DNA from: Ktedonobacter racemifer DSM 44963
Lineage (GTDB): Bacteria; Chloroflexota; Ktedonobacteria; Ktedonobacterales; Ktedonobacteraceae
Length of the DNA stretch: 64,000 bases
Direction: 5' to 3'
Assembly (NCBI RefSeq): GCF_000178855.1
Contig: NZ_ADVG01000003.1
Location: 2,281,341 to 2,345,340 of the forward strand
In this document: one piece after another, positions 1 through 7,924 of the stretch
How positions within the stretch are numbered: the first letter of the stretch is position 1
Layout of the letters: each line of letters opens with the position of its first letter
The notes under the pieces: generated by a model
What the model was told of the DNA's origin: nothing
Databases searched by the model: none
The model's input: only the letters and a program-made list of their open reading frames with translations
Position numbers and translations under genes: made by a program

Positions 1-155
1 CCAAATCATGCGCGAGTAACGTCTGAATGAGATTACCACTCCCATGCACTTTTGACACTCCCCCGGATAAATCCAGGGGGATTCTTCCTTCATCCAGGTG
101 ACTTGCTGACTCCCATTGCTGAGAGGCAGTAGCGGCCTTCCTGTCCAGAAGCGTT

Positions 156-1283
156 TCATGCACTCACAGGCGCATCAGTTCCCGTATGCCCTACGGTACT
201 GAGAGCTTTTTGCAAAATGTTTAATGCGGCGTTATGATCCCTGTCTAAGACCACACCACACCCCGTACACACATGCGTGCGCACACTCAATGTCTTCTTC
301 ACGAGCGTTCCACACGCACTACACTCTTGACTGGTGTAGTGGGGGAATACTGCTATGACAGGGATTGTATGTATTGCTGCATAATACTTGACCCAAAGCA
401 GAAATTGCCCCCATCCAGCATCGTGGATGCTCTTGGCAAGGTGCCTGTTTTTGACCATGTTGCGAATCTGCAACTCTTCAAAGGCAATCAAATCGTGAGA
501 TGTGACGAGCGCGTTTGCCTGCTTTCTGGCAAAATCTTCGCGCTGCCTTTGAACCTTGAGATGGGCATACGCCACGGCTTGACGGGCTTTTTTGCGGTTT
601 TTACTCTTCTTTTGTTTGCGTGAGAGGCGATGTTGCAAGCGTGTGAGGCGCGTTTCAGCCTTGCGATAGTGGCGGGGATTCTCGACAGTGTTCCCTTCAG
701 AATCCGTGAAAAACGCCTTCAAACCAACGTCGATTCCAACCTGTTTGCCAGTGGGAACATGTTCAATATGCCGCTCGGCAACAATAGCAAATTGGCAGTA
801 GTAGCCGTCTGCACGCCGGATGAGACGAACACGCGTGATGGCGGGTATGGGGCGGGTCGCAAGATCACGACTCCCGATTAAACGCAAGCGACCGATACCA
901 CACCCATCGGTGAGGGTGATATGCTTGCCATCAGGGTCGAGTTTCCACCCGGTTGTCTTGTACTCCACAGAACGGTTATCGTGCTGAAAACGGGGATAGC
1001 TCTTCTTCCCTGGTTTTTTTGCTTTGCAGTTGTCATAGAAGCGTACAATGGCAGACCACGCCCGATCCGCACTGGCTTGACGAGCCTGAGAATTGAGCGA
1101 AAAGACAAAGGGGTGTTCTTTGGCAAGGACGGCGCAATACAGTTGCAAGTCATTCCTGGTGGCGTGGTCATCCATCCACAAGCGGAGGCACGTATTGCGA
1201 ATGAATTGCACACTGCGAATAGCTTCATCAATGGCAGCGTATTGTGCCTTGGTTCCATCGAGTTTGTATTCGTAGATGAGCAT
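156..1283 (-). CDS. tnpB: TnpB RNA-guided endonuclease (IS605 OrfB)
   Basis: 375 residues, the usual TnpB length. RuvC-like motifs are in order: GIDVGLKAFF (Asp, about residue 184), IAFEEL (Glu, about 267), a four-Cys zinc ribbon CSACG...CTGCG (about 322-344) and the final DRDHNAA (Asp about 349). N-terminal YKLDGTKAQ matches the family start. In the family, TnpB cuts DNA guided by an omega RNA made from the transposon right end. All catalytic residues are present, so it is probably active. It is transcribed away from a ribbon-helix-helix gene, and the two starts flank a 22-bp palindrome that may control both. Confidence 0.93.
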   Translation of the reverse strand: MLIYEYKLDGTKAQYAAIDEAIRSVQFIRNTCLRLWMDDHATRNDLQLYCAVLAKEHPFVFSLNSQARQASADRAWSAIVRFYDNCKAKKPGKKSYPRFQHDNRSVEYKTTGWKLDPDGKHITLTDGCGIGRLRLIGSRDLATRPIPAITRVRLIRRADGYYCQFAIVAERHIEHVPTGKQVGIDVGLKAFFTDSEGNTVENPRHYRKAETRLTRLQHRLSRKQKKSKNRKKARQAVAYAHLKVQRQREDFARKQANALVTSHDLIAFEELQIRNMVKNRHLAKSIHDAGWGQFLLWVKYYAAIHTIPVIAVFPHYTSQECSACGTLVKKTLSVRTHVCTGCGVVLDRDHNAALNILQKALSTVGHTGTDAPVSA

Positions 1284-1321
1284 TGCGCCCTTGCACCTTT
1301 CCTCTGTGTGATGCGATAATT

Positions 1322-1343
1322 ATACATCAGAGTTCTGATGTAT
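1322..1343. promoter_or_regulatory. 22-bp perfect palindrome, candidate RHH operator
   Basis: Ten-base arms ATACATCAGA and TCTGATGTAT separated by GT form a perfect inverted repeat exactly between the divergent starts of tnpB (1283) and the ribbon-helix-helix gene (1359). Position and symmetry suit an autoregulatory operator for the RHH protein that could also repress tnpB. No binding data; inference. Confidence 0.6.
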
Positions 1344-1358
1344 GCAAGAGGTGAAAGA

Positions 1359-1553
1359 GTGAGACGTACAAACATTTACCTGAATGAAACGCAACACCAA
1401 AAATTGCATGAGCAAGCTGAGAAAGAGGGTGTCCCTGTCGCAGAATTGGTACGACGTGCCGTGGATGCATTCCTGTTGTGGTATGATCCGTCCTACTGTC
1501 CAACTCCACCCAATCCACCCCAAACAAGGAAGAGCCATTCATCCCCCGGATAA
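1359..1553 (+). CDS. Ribbon-helix-helix (CopG-like) DNA-binding protein
   Basis: 64 residues from a GTG start preceded by AGAGGTG; an in-frame ATG at 1338 lies inside the palindrome and is less likely. The N-terminus RRTNIYLNETQHQKL is a typical RHH beta strand followed by helix A, and VPVAELVRRAVDAFL gives helix B. The Pro/Ser-rich tail ends in the element's terminal hairpin. It lies inside the TnpB element and divergent to tnpB, the position where many IS605 elements carry tnpA. Likely role is repression of its own promoter and tnpB. Fold assignment is good; role is inference. Confidence 0.7.
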   Translation: MRRTNIYLNETQHQKLHEQAEKEGVPVAELVRRAVDAFLLWYDPSYCPTPPNPPQTRKSHSSPG

Positions 1554-1563
1554 ATCACGGGGG

Positions 1564-2008
1564 CTTTCTGGCTCGTTTTCTGTAAGACAGCATCGACAAT
1601 TGGCTCGCGAATGAGCAGACCGTCACGCACCAGCCTCTCGACAAACGTGTCAGCATTGTCATAGTCAGGAAATTGCCACGCAGAGCCATTCAACCAGAAG
1701 GACTTACTCGTAGCGAGAGGTAGGATCACCTCTCCATCCAAACGATCTCCCGTAGGCAGAAGTGGCATACATGCGCCAAGTTTAAATGTGATGCCAACAA
1801 ACTTAGCGTTAGGAGGACAGTGTGCAGTCGTCGCTTTCGTCTCTGGTCCCCGCACAGTGATACCTGTCCTGCCATGTTGTTGCATGACCACTATCTCCCA
1901 ATGGCTTACGGCACGAGAGAGAAACGTGCCAGCACTTTCACTTTGAGTACGCCAGATCGTTTCGACAAAAGGCGAGTCCGATCCTCTGTCCTCTTCAAAG
2001 AGAAACAT
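1564..2008 (-). pseudogene. AraC-type regulator, C-terminally truncated
   Basis: The ATG at 2008 follows a strong GGAGGGTG ribosome site. The product starts MFLFEEDRGSDSPFVETIWR and contains HWEIVVMQQ and a GITFKLGA segment, the N-terminal sensory half of AraC proteins of the DUF6597 type. After about 148 residues the frame enters the TnpB element hairpin; the double helix-turn-helix half is absent and is not found left of the element in bases 1-59. A protein made from this would lack DNA binding. The frame is open upstream to 2173, but that part looks noncoding. Confidence 0.7.
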
Positions 2009-2173
2009 TTCACCCTCCGATGCCCGTTGATGGGCAGTGGTTTGGTACACGCGCCGTCCCGGCTCGTGTTGGCGGCAGAGAGCGCCTCCCATGAGAGCAC
2101 AAAGGCTCTGATTGCAGAAGCGTGAACAAGCTTCAACTGGCGAGAGCGAAGGTTCGTGCCTCATCTGCCTCAC

Positions 2174-2720
2174 CTGTACATCATTTCTTTCAGCCTACCT
2201 GTAAATGTGGTAATGAAGTGGACGGATGGTGAAAAAATTGGACAACTCCATGAGGAAGCCTGGCTTTCGCCGGAAAAGAACCAGGTGAATGGGATATGAG
2301 CTACTTTACGGTCTATGGCAGCTTCGTTCATTTCTCCCCAAATTTACACAAAAACGGTGGACGACGATCCGCTCCAGAAGCGGATTGTTAGCGGTCGATG
2401 ATTGTTCTGCTCATGATTCGGGGTAAGTGTGCGGGTTTCGGCTCATGTCCAATTTTGGTGAATGATGAGATTATCTGGCGGATGTGTCTCACATTTTGAG
2501 CTTGATCAGTGGATCAAAATAACGCATCAATTCCCCTTTTCACCAAATTGGGTCATGAGCCATTATTCTGGCAAAAATACAACAATTCTTCTGGTGGGCA
2601 AGCTCTTCCAGAGAGCTTGCCCACCAGAAGAATTGTTGTGAAAGCCACCAGTTTCATTCCGGGATTTACACCCAGCGGTAGCCGACGTTGTCCACTTTTT
2701 GAAAACAGCCTGCTCTCCTC
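2174..2720. other. Noncoding stretch with long hairpin repeat
   Basis: No convincing gene. It holds a 61-base hairpin (separate entry) embedded in a repeat: bases about 2561-2578 plus 2649-2675 match, in reverse complement, the uninterrupted segment at about 4158-4206. The rest shows no recognisable coding sequence. Confidence 0.5.
2579..2639. repeat. 28-bp perfect-arm hairpin inserted in a repeat
   Basis: Arms 2579-2606 and 2612-2639 are perfect reverse complements (28 of 28) with a 5-base loop TCCAG. Sequences flanking the hairpin are contiguous in the inverted copy near 4158-4206, so this hairpin looks like a small palindromic insertion, such as a minimal MITE. No T tract follows, so a terminator role is less likely. 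Confidence 0.6.
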
Positions 2721-2749
2721 TTGACAACGTTCTTCTTTCTCAGTACAAT
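2721..2749 (+). promoter_or_regulatory. Sigma-70-type promoter of SRPBCC-arsR operon
   Basis: TTGACA at 2721-2726 and TACAAT at 2744-2749, spaced 17 bases, a near-consensus housekeeping promoter. The expected transcription start falls in the palindrome that begins at 2751. Confidence 0.75.
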
Positions 2750-2750
2750 A

Positions 2751-2789
2751 AGAGTATGATGTGCAACCAAAGGTTGCACATCATACTCT
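2751..2789. promoter_or_regulatory. 18-bp-arm palindrome at transcription start
   Basis: Arms 2751-2768 and 2772-2789 are perfect reverse complements with loop AAA. It starts 2 bases after the -10 box, so it could be an operator for the ArsR protein encoded two genes on, or a 5' mRNA hairpin. Bound protein here would block initiation. Inference from position. Confidence 0.55.
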
Positions 2790-2834
2790 CCTCTGGAAGA
2801 GGGAGTTACGTTACAGAATGTCAGGAGTGTTTCT

Positions 2835-3281
2835 ATGACCGATACAATTGAGCAAGAAATCAGCATTCAGGCACCAATAGCAACCGTATGGGACGTCATC
2901 ACCAAGCCTGAATACATCAGCCAGTGGTTTGGCAGTCAGGTAGAAATAGACGTGCGACCAGGAGGAAAAGGCAGACTGATCTGGGGCGAGGACTTTGAAG
3001 CCCCCCTGGACATTGTAGCGGTAGAGAAGCCGCATCTGTTCTCCTTTCTCTGGGTCGCACCCGATAAGGAAACCAAACCGACCCAACAGCAAACCCTGGT
3101 TGCGTTCAGGCTGACAGAGGATGGTGCGCAGACAAAGCTCTCCTTCACAGAAAGCGGATTCGAGGAACTCGCGATTACCGCAGAACAGAAGGCCACGCTG
3201 ATTGCCAACCATACCCCTGGCTGGGCTGACTTTCTGTCCACGTTGCAGCGTGTTGCCCAGAACATCCCAACAGAGGCGTAG
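2835..3281 (+). CDS. SRPBCC (AHSA1-type) domain protein
   Basis: 148 residues, a single START-like fold. EQEISIQAPIATVWDVITKP, then WFGSQVEIDVRPGGKGR and a C-terminal GWADFLSTLQ helix are typical of Aha1/SRPBCC proteins that bind hydrophobic ligands. The start is preceded by CAGGAGTG. Two bases separate its stop from the next ATG, so it is translationally linked to an ArsR regulator, and a second AHSA1 protein follows. SRPBCC-ArsR pairs are common in actinobacteria and Chloroflexi. The ligand is unknown. Confidence 0.85.
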   Translation: MTDTIEQEISIQAPIATVWDVITKPEYISQWFGSQVEIDVRPGGKGRLIWGEDFEAPLDIVAVEKPHLFSFLWVAPDKETKPTQQQTLVAFRLTEDGAQTKLSFTESGFEELAITAEQKATLIANHTPGWADFLSTLQRVAQNIPTEA

Positions 3282-3283
3282 GT

Positions 3284-3628
3284 ATGTCATCACCTGCACC
3301 TTTTAATGAAGAGCTCTGGTTTGCCATTGCTGAACCGAGCCGGCGCAAGCTCATCGAGGTGTTGCTGCTCAAAGGTGAAGCAACGGCAAGCAGGCTGGCG
3401 GATGACGTGCCGTTTAGCCGCCAGGCGGTGAGTAAACACATAGCGGTTCTGAAAAGGGCAGGTCTCGTCAAAGAGCGCAAAACGGGCAAAGAGGTACGTT
3501 TTAGCCTCTCGCCAGAAGGACTCAGTGCTGCAGCCCAGGAACTGTCACAGGCTGCAACGCTCTGGGATGAACGGCTACAAAAGATCAAACAAATTGCTGA
3601 AACGCTTCATCAAGAAGGAAGCGTTTAA
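3284..3628 (+). CDS. ArsR-family winged-helix regulator
   Basis: 114 residues. EPSRRKLIEVLLLKGEATASRLADDVPFSRQAVSKHIAVL is a full winged helix-turn-helix; the wing follows at KTGKEVRFSLSPEG. No metal-binding CxC motif is visible, so it probably is not an arsenic or metal sensor but belongs to the group paired with SRPBCC proteins. It follows the first SRPBCC gene by 2 bases. The promoter palindrome at 2751-2789 is its plausible site. Confidence 0.88.
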   Translation: MSSPAPFNEELWFAIAEPSRRKLIEVLLLKGEATASRLADDVPFSRQAVSKHIAVLKRAGLVKERKTGKEVRFSLSPEGLSAAAQELSQAATLWDERLQKIKQIAETLHQEGSV

Positions 3629-3671
3629 ATGCCACGCAAATGGAAATACCAGAAAGAAGGAAAGAGCACAA

Positions 3672-4106
3672 ATGGATACAAAAACAATTACAAAAGAACA
3701 ATTCATTAAAGAGACACCAGAACGAGTCTTTAAAGCGCTTACCGAAAAGCAAGAATTAGAACGCTGGTTTGTGCAAGAAGCTGACATCGAATTGAAACCT
3801 GGCGGAACAATTCGTACAAATTGGGCGCCTGGTATGGGAGAGCATGGAAAAGTAAAAGAAGTGAAGCCGTCTCAGTTGTTCAGTTTTACTTGGGAAGGAG
3901 CATTTTCTCCTACCCCGACAACCCTTACCTTTGAATTAAGGGCAGAAAAAGATGGTACGCTGTTAACATTTACCCATAGCGGTATTGGTGAGGGAGAAGG
4001 ATGGGAGGCTTATACCAATATGGGCAAAGGGTGGGATGCTCATCTTAAAGATTTAACGTCTTGGATTGAAACGGGAACATGTCCACCGCCAGGTCCAAGA
4101 GGATAA
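3672..4106 (+). CDS. Second SRPBCC (AHSA1-type) domain protein
   Basis: 144 residues from the ATG at 3672, preceded by AGAAGGAAAGAG. ETPERVFKALTEKQELERWF and GKVKEVKPSQLFSFTWEG mark the AHSA1 fold; it ends in WIETGTCPPPGPRG. The frame is open upstream to 3525, but that part overlaps arsR and lacks a ribosome site. Its base composition is more AT-rich than its neighbours, suggesting separate acquisition. Third gene of the operon, 43 bases after arsR. Confidence 0.82.
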   Translation: MDTKTITKEQFIKETPERVFKALTEKQELERWFVQEADIELKPGGTIRTNWAPGMGEHGKVKEVKPSQLFSFTWEGAFSPTPTTLTFELRAEKDGTLLTFTHSGIGEGEGWEAYTNMGKGWDAHLKDLTSWIETGTCPPPGPRG

Positions 4107-5415
4107 TACAAGGAACAGTAATCGCCAAAAAGGGTCAGAATAGTCATTGACACTATCTGGTGTAAATCCCAGAATGAAACTGATTTTTGCCAGAATAATG
4201 TTGGGATTCACACTGAAGTGGCCAGAGAGTCGGCGTCATTTTTCTCATATAAAATTTCTCGCTCATGTCGGAAACGCCATTTGCGCCAACTCTAGGAGCG
4301 CGAAAACGCGGTCAGGGCCAGCAGCGAAAAATTATGTGTGGTTTGACAATCTCTTTGTCCTAATCGGAACGTTTATAGGTCAATGACTAGCTGGACAGCT
4401 TATGGGTCAAAATAGCAAAGTAGTTCATTGGCCTGATAAGCCACTTGAGACAGCAGAGCTACAGCCGCTGATTCGAGAGGGAATCATTCAATCGCGTGCT
4501 CTTACTCGACTACAAACCGTCTTTTTGCCACTTTGAACCATATCCCGTCCGGTTTGAACCAATTACTGTCCTCGTAGTCCATGCAGAGACGAACAAAATA
4601 GCTCATCTCTGTATGAATGGACTAATGGACACGAACTCTGTCAAAAACGGTGCCACGGTCACGAATATGCGTCAAAAGCTGAACTATACCGATTTTTGGC
4701 ACGGTTCTCGACTGGCTTGACAAGCCAACTACTGGACAGCTTATGCGTCACTGACAAGGACAAATCGATTGTCAAATCACATTATGTGAGAAAGTTCGCC
4801 GTTTCTGCCTCTAAACAGCCACAATACGGCAGAATTTTATCCTGAGAACGGCGAAAAGTATTTGGTAAATGACCTACCATGTGAGCAGCTTTTGCCCTCA
4901 AAGCGTGATGTCGCGGCGCAACATGAAAGCGAATGAAAATGGGCTGCACCTGAGACGTTATCTCAGCATTAGAAGCCTATTTTCGGAGGAACATGAGCAG
5001 TTGCCCTCAATCTTGAGCAGCACAACCATTGGTAACGGATCAAGCCGCTCCACAAGCGAATGGTTGCAAGTCGTTTTTGTAAATGAGGAAGGAGGAAAGA
5101 GGTCCTTCATTTTTCTGTTACGGTGGAAAAGCTGAGTAGCAAAAACCTTGGGTTTCTTGAGATGTATCCATGCATCGAGGGGCAGCCAACGCTCTTCATT
5201 TACGTGCGAGAAAGGCGTAGAGCGTTAGCCAGTAGATATGAGCAATCGCCCACACGGTCCTCATACGCTCCAATTTCCTTCCTGAATAATAACTGCGTGT
5301 GGTTTCCTTCCCCCCTCAACACCGATGCGAGGAGGAAACAGACGTGTCCCGGAACCCGCGTACAGGCGTCGATGAGAGGAAGGCTCATTTCACGCAGCCG
5401 CCTTTAGTTTTTGTG
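4107..5415. other. 1.3-kb stretch without recognisable genes
   Basis: Contains the inverted copy (about 4158-4206) of the repeat near 2561-2675, and a short direct repeat CTGGACAGCTTATG at about 4391 and 4733. Open frames (for example 4869-5135) have no recognisable motif. Probably decayed mobile DNA. Confidence 0.4.
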
Positions 5416-6399
5416 TCACCCAGGGAGCAGCACGATTTTGCCAGTGCTCTGGCGCGTTTCCATCAAGCGATGCGCCGCTGCGGCTTCCTCCAATGGAAAG
5501 CGGTGATGGACCTGCACGTGCAACTGCCCCGCTAGCACATACTGGAACAGCTTTTTCAACGCGGGCACCACGAGATCGGGGCGCGTTCCGGCATACCCCG
5601 CGTAGAAGCCGGTCACGGTGGAGCAACGCGCCGTCAGCTTTTCGGAGTCGATGACCGCGCGCTGCCCGCTGGCTTTGCCGAACGTGACGATGCGTCCCAG
5701 TGGGGCGAGGCACGTGAAGTTCTCAGAAAATTGCACCCCGCCAATCATATCCAGCATGAGGTCAACCCCTTTGCCATCGGTGGCCTGCAAGACCTGCGTG
5801 GTCCAGTCTGGCTGGGTATAGTTGATGCCTACATCCGCGCCCAGCGACAATGCGAGGTCCAGTTTCGCTGGGGTGCTGGCAGTAGCGATGATCTGCCCGG
5901 CTTCCAGGAGCCGGGCGAGTTGAACGGCCAGCGTGCCAACGCCGCCCGCCGCCGCCTGAATGAGAATGCGCTCCCCTGGCTGGATGTGCCCAAAAGTAGC
6001 GAGAATGTGATAGGCGGTCAATCCTTGGAGAGGAAGGGCCACCGCTTGAGCGGCATCCAGACCAGGGGGTACCGGAATGATCGAGGCTGCTGGCACCGCC
6101 ACATATTCAGCATAACCACCGTGCGAGAGCAACCCGATCACCCGTGTTCCCACAGGAAGAGCCGTTGCGCCTTCGCCCGCTTCGACGATGACACCGACGA
6201 CCTCTACTCCTGGGGTAGAGGGGAAAGTGAGCGGTTCTCTTGAGGCAGAGGAACTGCGGCGGTGGTCAACATCAGTATAGTTGACGCCGCTCGCTTCAAC
6301 TTGGAGTAACACCTGCCCGGCTTTGGGGTGAGGGATCGCGGTTTCCTCCAGCCGCAGCACATCCGGTTCACCACATTCGTAAAAGCGAACAATTTTCAT
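5416..6399 (-). CDS. Quinone oxidoreductase / zinc-less MDR reductase
   Basis: 327 residues. GroES-like N-terminal half (MKIVRFYECGEPDVL, GVNYTDVDHR, PGVEVVGVI) then a Rossmann half with the nucleotide motif AAAGGVGTLAVQLA (about 149-162) and a family-typical C-terminus. No structural zinc cysteines, as in NADPH:quinone reductases. It reduces quinones or enals with NADPH; the real substrate is unknown. Last gene of the hydrolase-TetR-reductase operon, 27 bases after the TetR gene. Confidence 0.88.
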   Translation of the reverse strand: MKIVRFYECGEPDVLRLEETAIPHPKAGQVLLQVEASGVNYTDVDHRRSSSASREPLTFPSTPGVEVVGVIVEAGEGATALPVGTRVIGLLSHGGYAEYVAVPAASIIPVPPGLDAAQAVALPLQGLTAYHILATFGHIQPGERILIQAAAGGVGTLAVQLARLLEAGQIIATASTPAKLDLALSLGADVGINYTQPDWTTQVLQATDGKGVDLMLDMIGGVQFSENFTCLAPLGRIVTFGKASGQRAVIDSEKLTARCSTVTGFYAGYAGTRPDLVVPALKKLFQYVLAGQLHVQVHHRFPLEEAAAAHRLMETRQSTGKIVLLPG

Positions 6400-6426
6400 C
6401 CTGTCTATCCTTTCATAGCTGTGAGG

Positions 6427-6972
6427 TTACTCTTGCGGGGCTTCTTCAATGCGCGCGAAACGCCAGAGGGCGCGCCGTGCAGCTTCGTTGCGTCCAGTTT
6501 CCAGTTCCACCAGGGCCGTCTCGGCACCCAGAGCGGCAAAGAAACGGGCGCTGAATTCGGCATCAGGCCAGCCCATAGCCTGAAAGTCTGCCTGTGCTAT
6601 AGCGGCGAATTCTCCTCTGCGCCGTTGCACCTCTGCAGCGATGAGCGGCTCAGAGCGTGCTTCTAACAAGAGGGCTTTGACGGCTCGCTCGTGCAGGCAG
6701 CCATCCAGGTAGGTTTCCATGCTCTTGCGTAGCCGCTCAGCGCCAGGGGAGAGTGGGGCGATGACCTGGAGAAGAGCGTCGCGCAGCCGCTCATAAAACT
6801 GTACGTGCAGCGCCACCAGGAAGGCGGTGCGGTCAGGAAAATGCACATAAAACGTGCCTTTTGCAACGCCCGCCTTGTTGACAACGGCATCGACCGTGAG
6901 GCGCCTCAGGCCACCGCTGGTGGCCAGGTCAAGTCCTGCGTCAACGAGCGCCTGACGAGTGGGATGAGACAT
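6427..6972 (-). CDS. TetR-family repressor
   Basis: 181 residues from the ATG at 6972. The N-terminal helix-turn-helix runs through LRRLTVDAVVNKAGVAKGTF and YVHFPDRTAF; the remainder is the helical ligand domain. Its start overlaps the end of the hydrolase gene by 32 bases, and the reductase follows closely, so the three genes form one transcript. The palindrome at 7860-7877, upstream of the hydrolase, fits the TetR operator pattern, implying autoregulation. Confidence 0.88.
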   Translation of the reverse strand: MSHPTRQALVDAGLDLATSGGLRRLTVDAVVNKAGVAKGTFYVHFPDRTAFLVALHVQFYERLRDALLQVIAPLSPGAERLRKSMETYLDGCLHERAVKALLLEARSEPLIAAEVQRRRGEFAAIAQADFQAMGWPDAEFSARFFAALGAETALVELETGRNEAARRALWRFARIEEAPQE

Positions 6973-7774
6973 GGGACCTCCGATCGTCGGGAATGGAAAG
7001 GAAAAAGGCTTCAAGCGCTTTGAGGAAGGCGTCAGGATCCTCTGCAAAGGGTTCGTGGCCGGTTTCCAGCACCACATACTGGGCATGCGGAATACTCGCG
7101 CGCGCGTTGTCCCCATCTTGGATCACCGGGTCAAAGCGTCCGTAGATCAGCAGGGTGGGGGCGAGGATCTGAGCCGCCGCCGCGCGCAAATCATGGTCGG
7201 GGTGGGGAAAACTACGCCAGATGGCAGCATCGACGGCGACGCGTGAGGGGATGGCCCGCCCCGCGTCGATCTCGGCAATCAGCCGGTTCACCAGAGGCGT
7301 GCGCCGTTTGAGATAGAACCTGGCAAAGCTCGTCGCCATCAGGCGGGTCACGAACTCGCGCCCTTTGAGCCAGCAACCCAGCCGTATAAAGAGCGTTGGC
7401 GGACTAAACCCGCCCGAATCCACCAGGATGAGCGCGCGTACGCGCTCGGGATGCCGGATGGCAAGCCGTGCTGCCGCGTAGCCACCAACCGAGTTGCCTA
7501 AAAAAATGGCCGACTCCAGGTGCAGACCATCTACCACCTCCTCCAGCACGTCGGCCAGGAACATGGCCGAGGCCGACTGAGGCGGCTCTGGCGCAGGCGA
7601 GTCACCGTAGCCGGGCCAGTCCAGGGCAATCGTGCGGAAAGAACGCGAAAGCTGGGGCACGATGCTGTCAAAATGATGATGGTCGCCCGGATTCGCGGGC
7701 AGGAGCACGAGCGGAAGACCTGCCCCTTGCTCCTCATACGCGACGCGTCCAACACGTGTTTCAATCGTAAGCAT
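6941..7774 (-). CDS. Alpha/beta hydrolase
   Basis: 277 residues. Oxyanion region LVLLPANPGDHHHF, nucleophile elbow GNSVGG (Ser about residue 94), acid in LLIYGRFDPVI and His in LETGHEPF. These complete a catalytic triad of the alpha/beta-hydrolase fold. First gene of an operon with a TetR repressor and a quinone reductase, suggesting breakdown of a toxic ester or lactone. Its C-terminus overlaps the TetR start. An ISKra4-like element sits about 150 bases upstream, beyond the operator. Confidence 0.87.
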   Translation of the reverse strand: MLTIETRVGRVAYEEQGAGLPLVLLPANPGDHHHFDSIVPQLSRSFRTIALDWPGYGDSPAPEPPQSASAMFLADVLEEVVDGLHLESAIFLGNSVGGYAAARLAIRHPERVRALILVDSGGFSPPTLFIRLGCWLKGREFVTRLMATSFARFYLKRRTPLVNRLIAEIDAGRAIPSRVAVDAAIWRSFPHPDHDLRAAAAQILAPTLLIYGRFDPVIQDGDNARASIPHAQYVVLETGHEPFAEDPDAFLKALEAFFLSIPDDRRSHVSSHSSGAR

Positions 7775-7859
7775 GAGTATCTCCTTCGAAAGACCAGGAG
7801 CCTGCGCGCTGCTGCTCCCGGCCCAAAGACAGCAGAGGGAAGCTGCTATTCATTGGCCA

Positions 7860-7877
7860 TGACTGACTAGTCGGTCA
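7860..7877. promoter_or_regulatory. TetR operator
   Basis: TGACTGACTAGTCGGTCA is an 18-bp palindrome with 8 of 9 positions symmetric, matching the TGAC-GACTAGTC-GTCA pattern seen for many TetR repressors. It lies 86 bases upstream of the hydrolase start in the promoter region of the hydrolase-TetR-reductase operon. Confidence 0.75.
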
Positions 7878-7924
7878 CAGCATAGCAGACGAAAAGGGAG
7901 GCTGTCAAGGGGCCTCGGGCGCAT

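Larger units (their letters stand above)
60..1563 (-). mobile_element. TnpB-bearing IS200/IS605-like element with RHH gene
   Basis: The unit is bounded by two near-identical short hairpins, CCCCC/GGGGG arms around GGATAAATC-type loops, at 60-80 and 1543-1563. Between them lie a full tnpB (minus) and a divergent small ribbon-helix-helix gene (plus); there is no TnpA. The minus-strand AraC-type reading frame to the right runs into the 1563 end and loses its C-terminal half there, so the element interrupted or deleted that gene. The region 60-155 past the tnpB stop is where an omega RNA 3' part would lie. End positions are inferred from the hairpins, not from a target duplication, which this family does not make. 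Confidence 0.7.

Noticed and set aside
4869..5135. 88-residue open frame as a gene
   Set aside because: No ribosome site, no recognisable motif, and the region looks like decayed repeat DNA.
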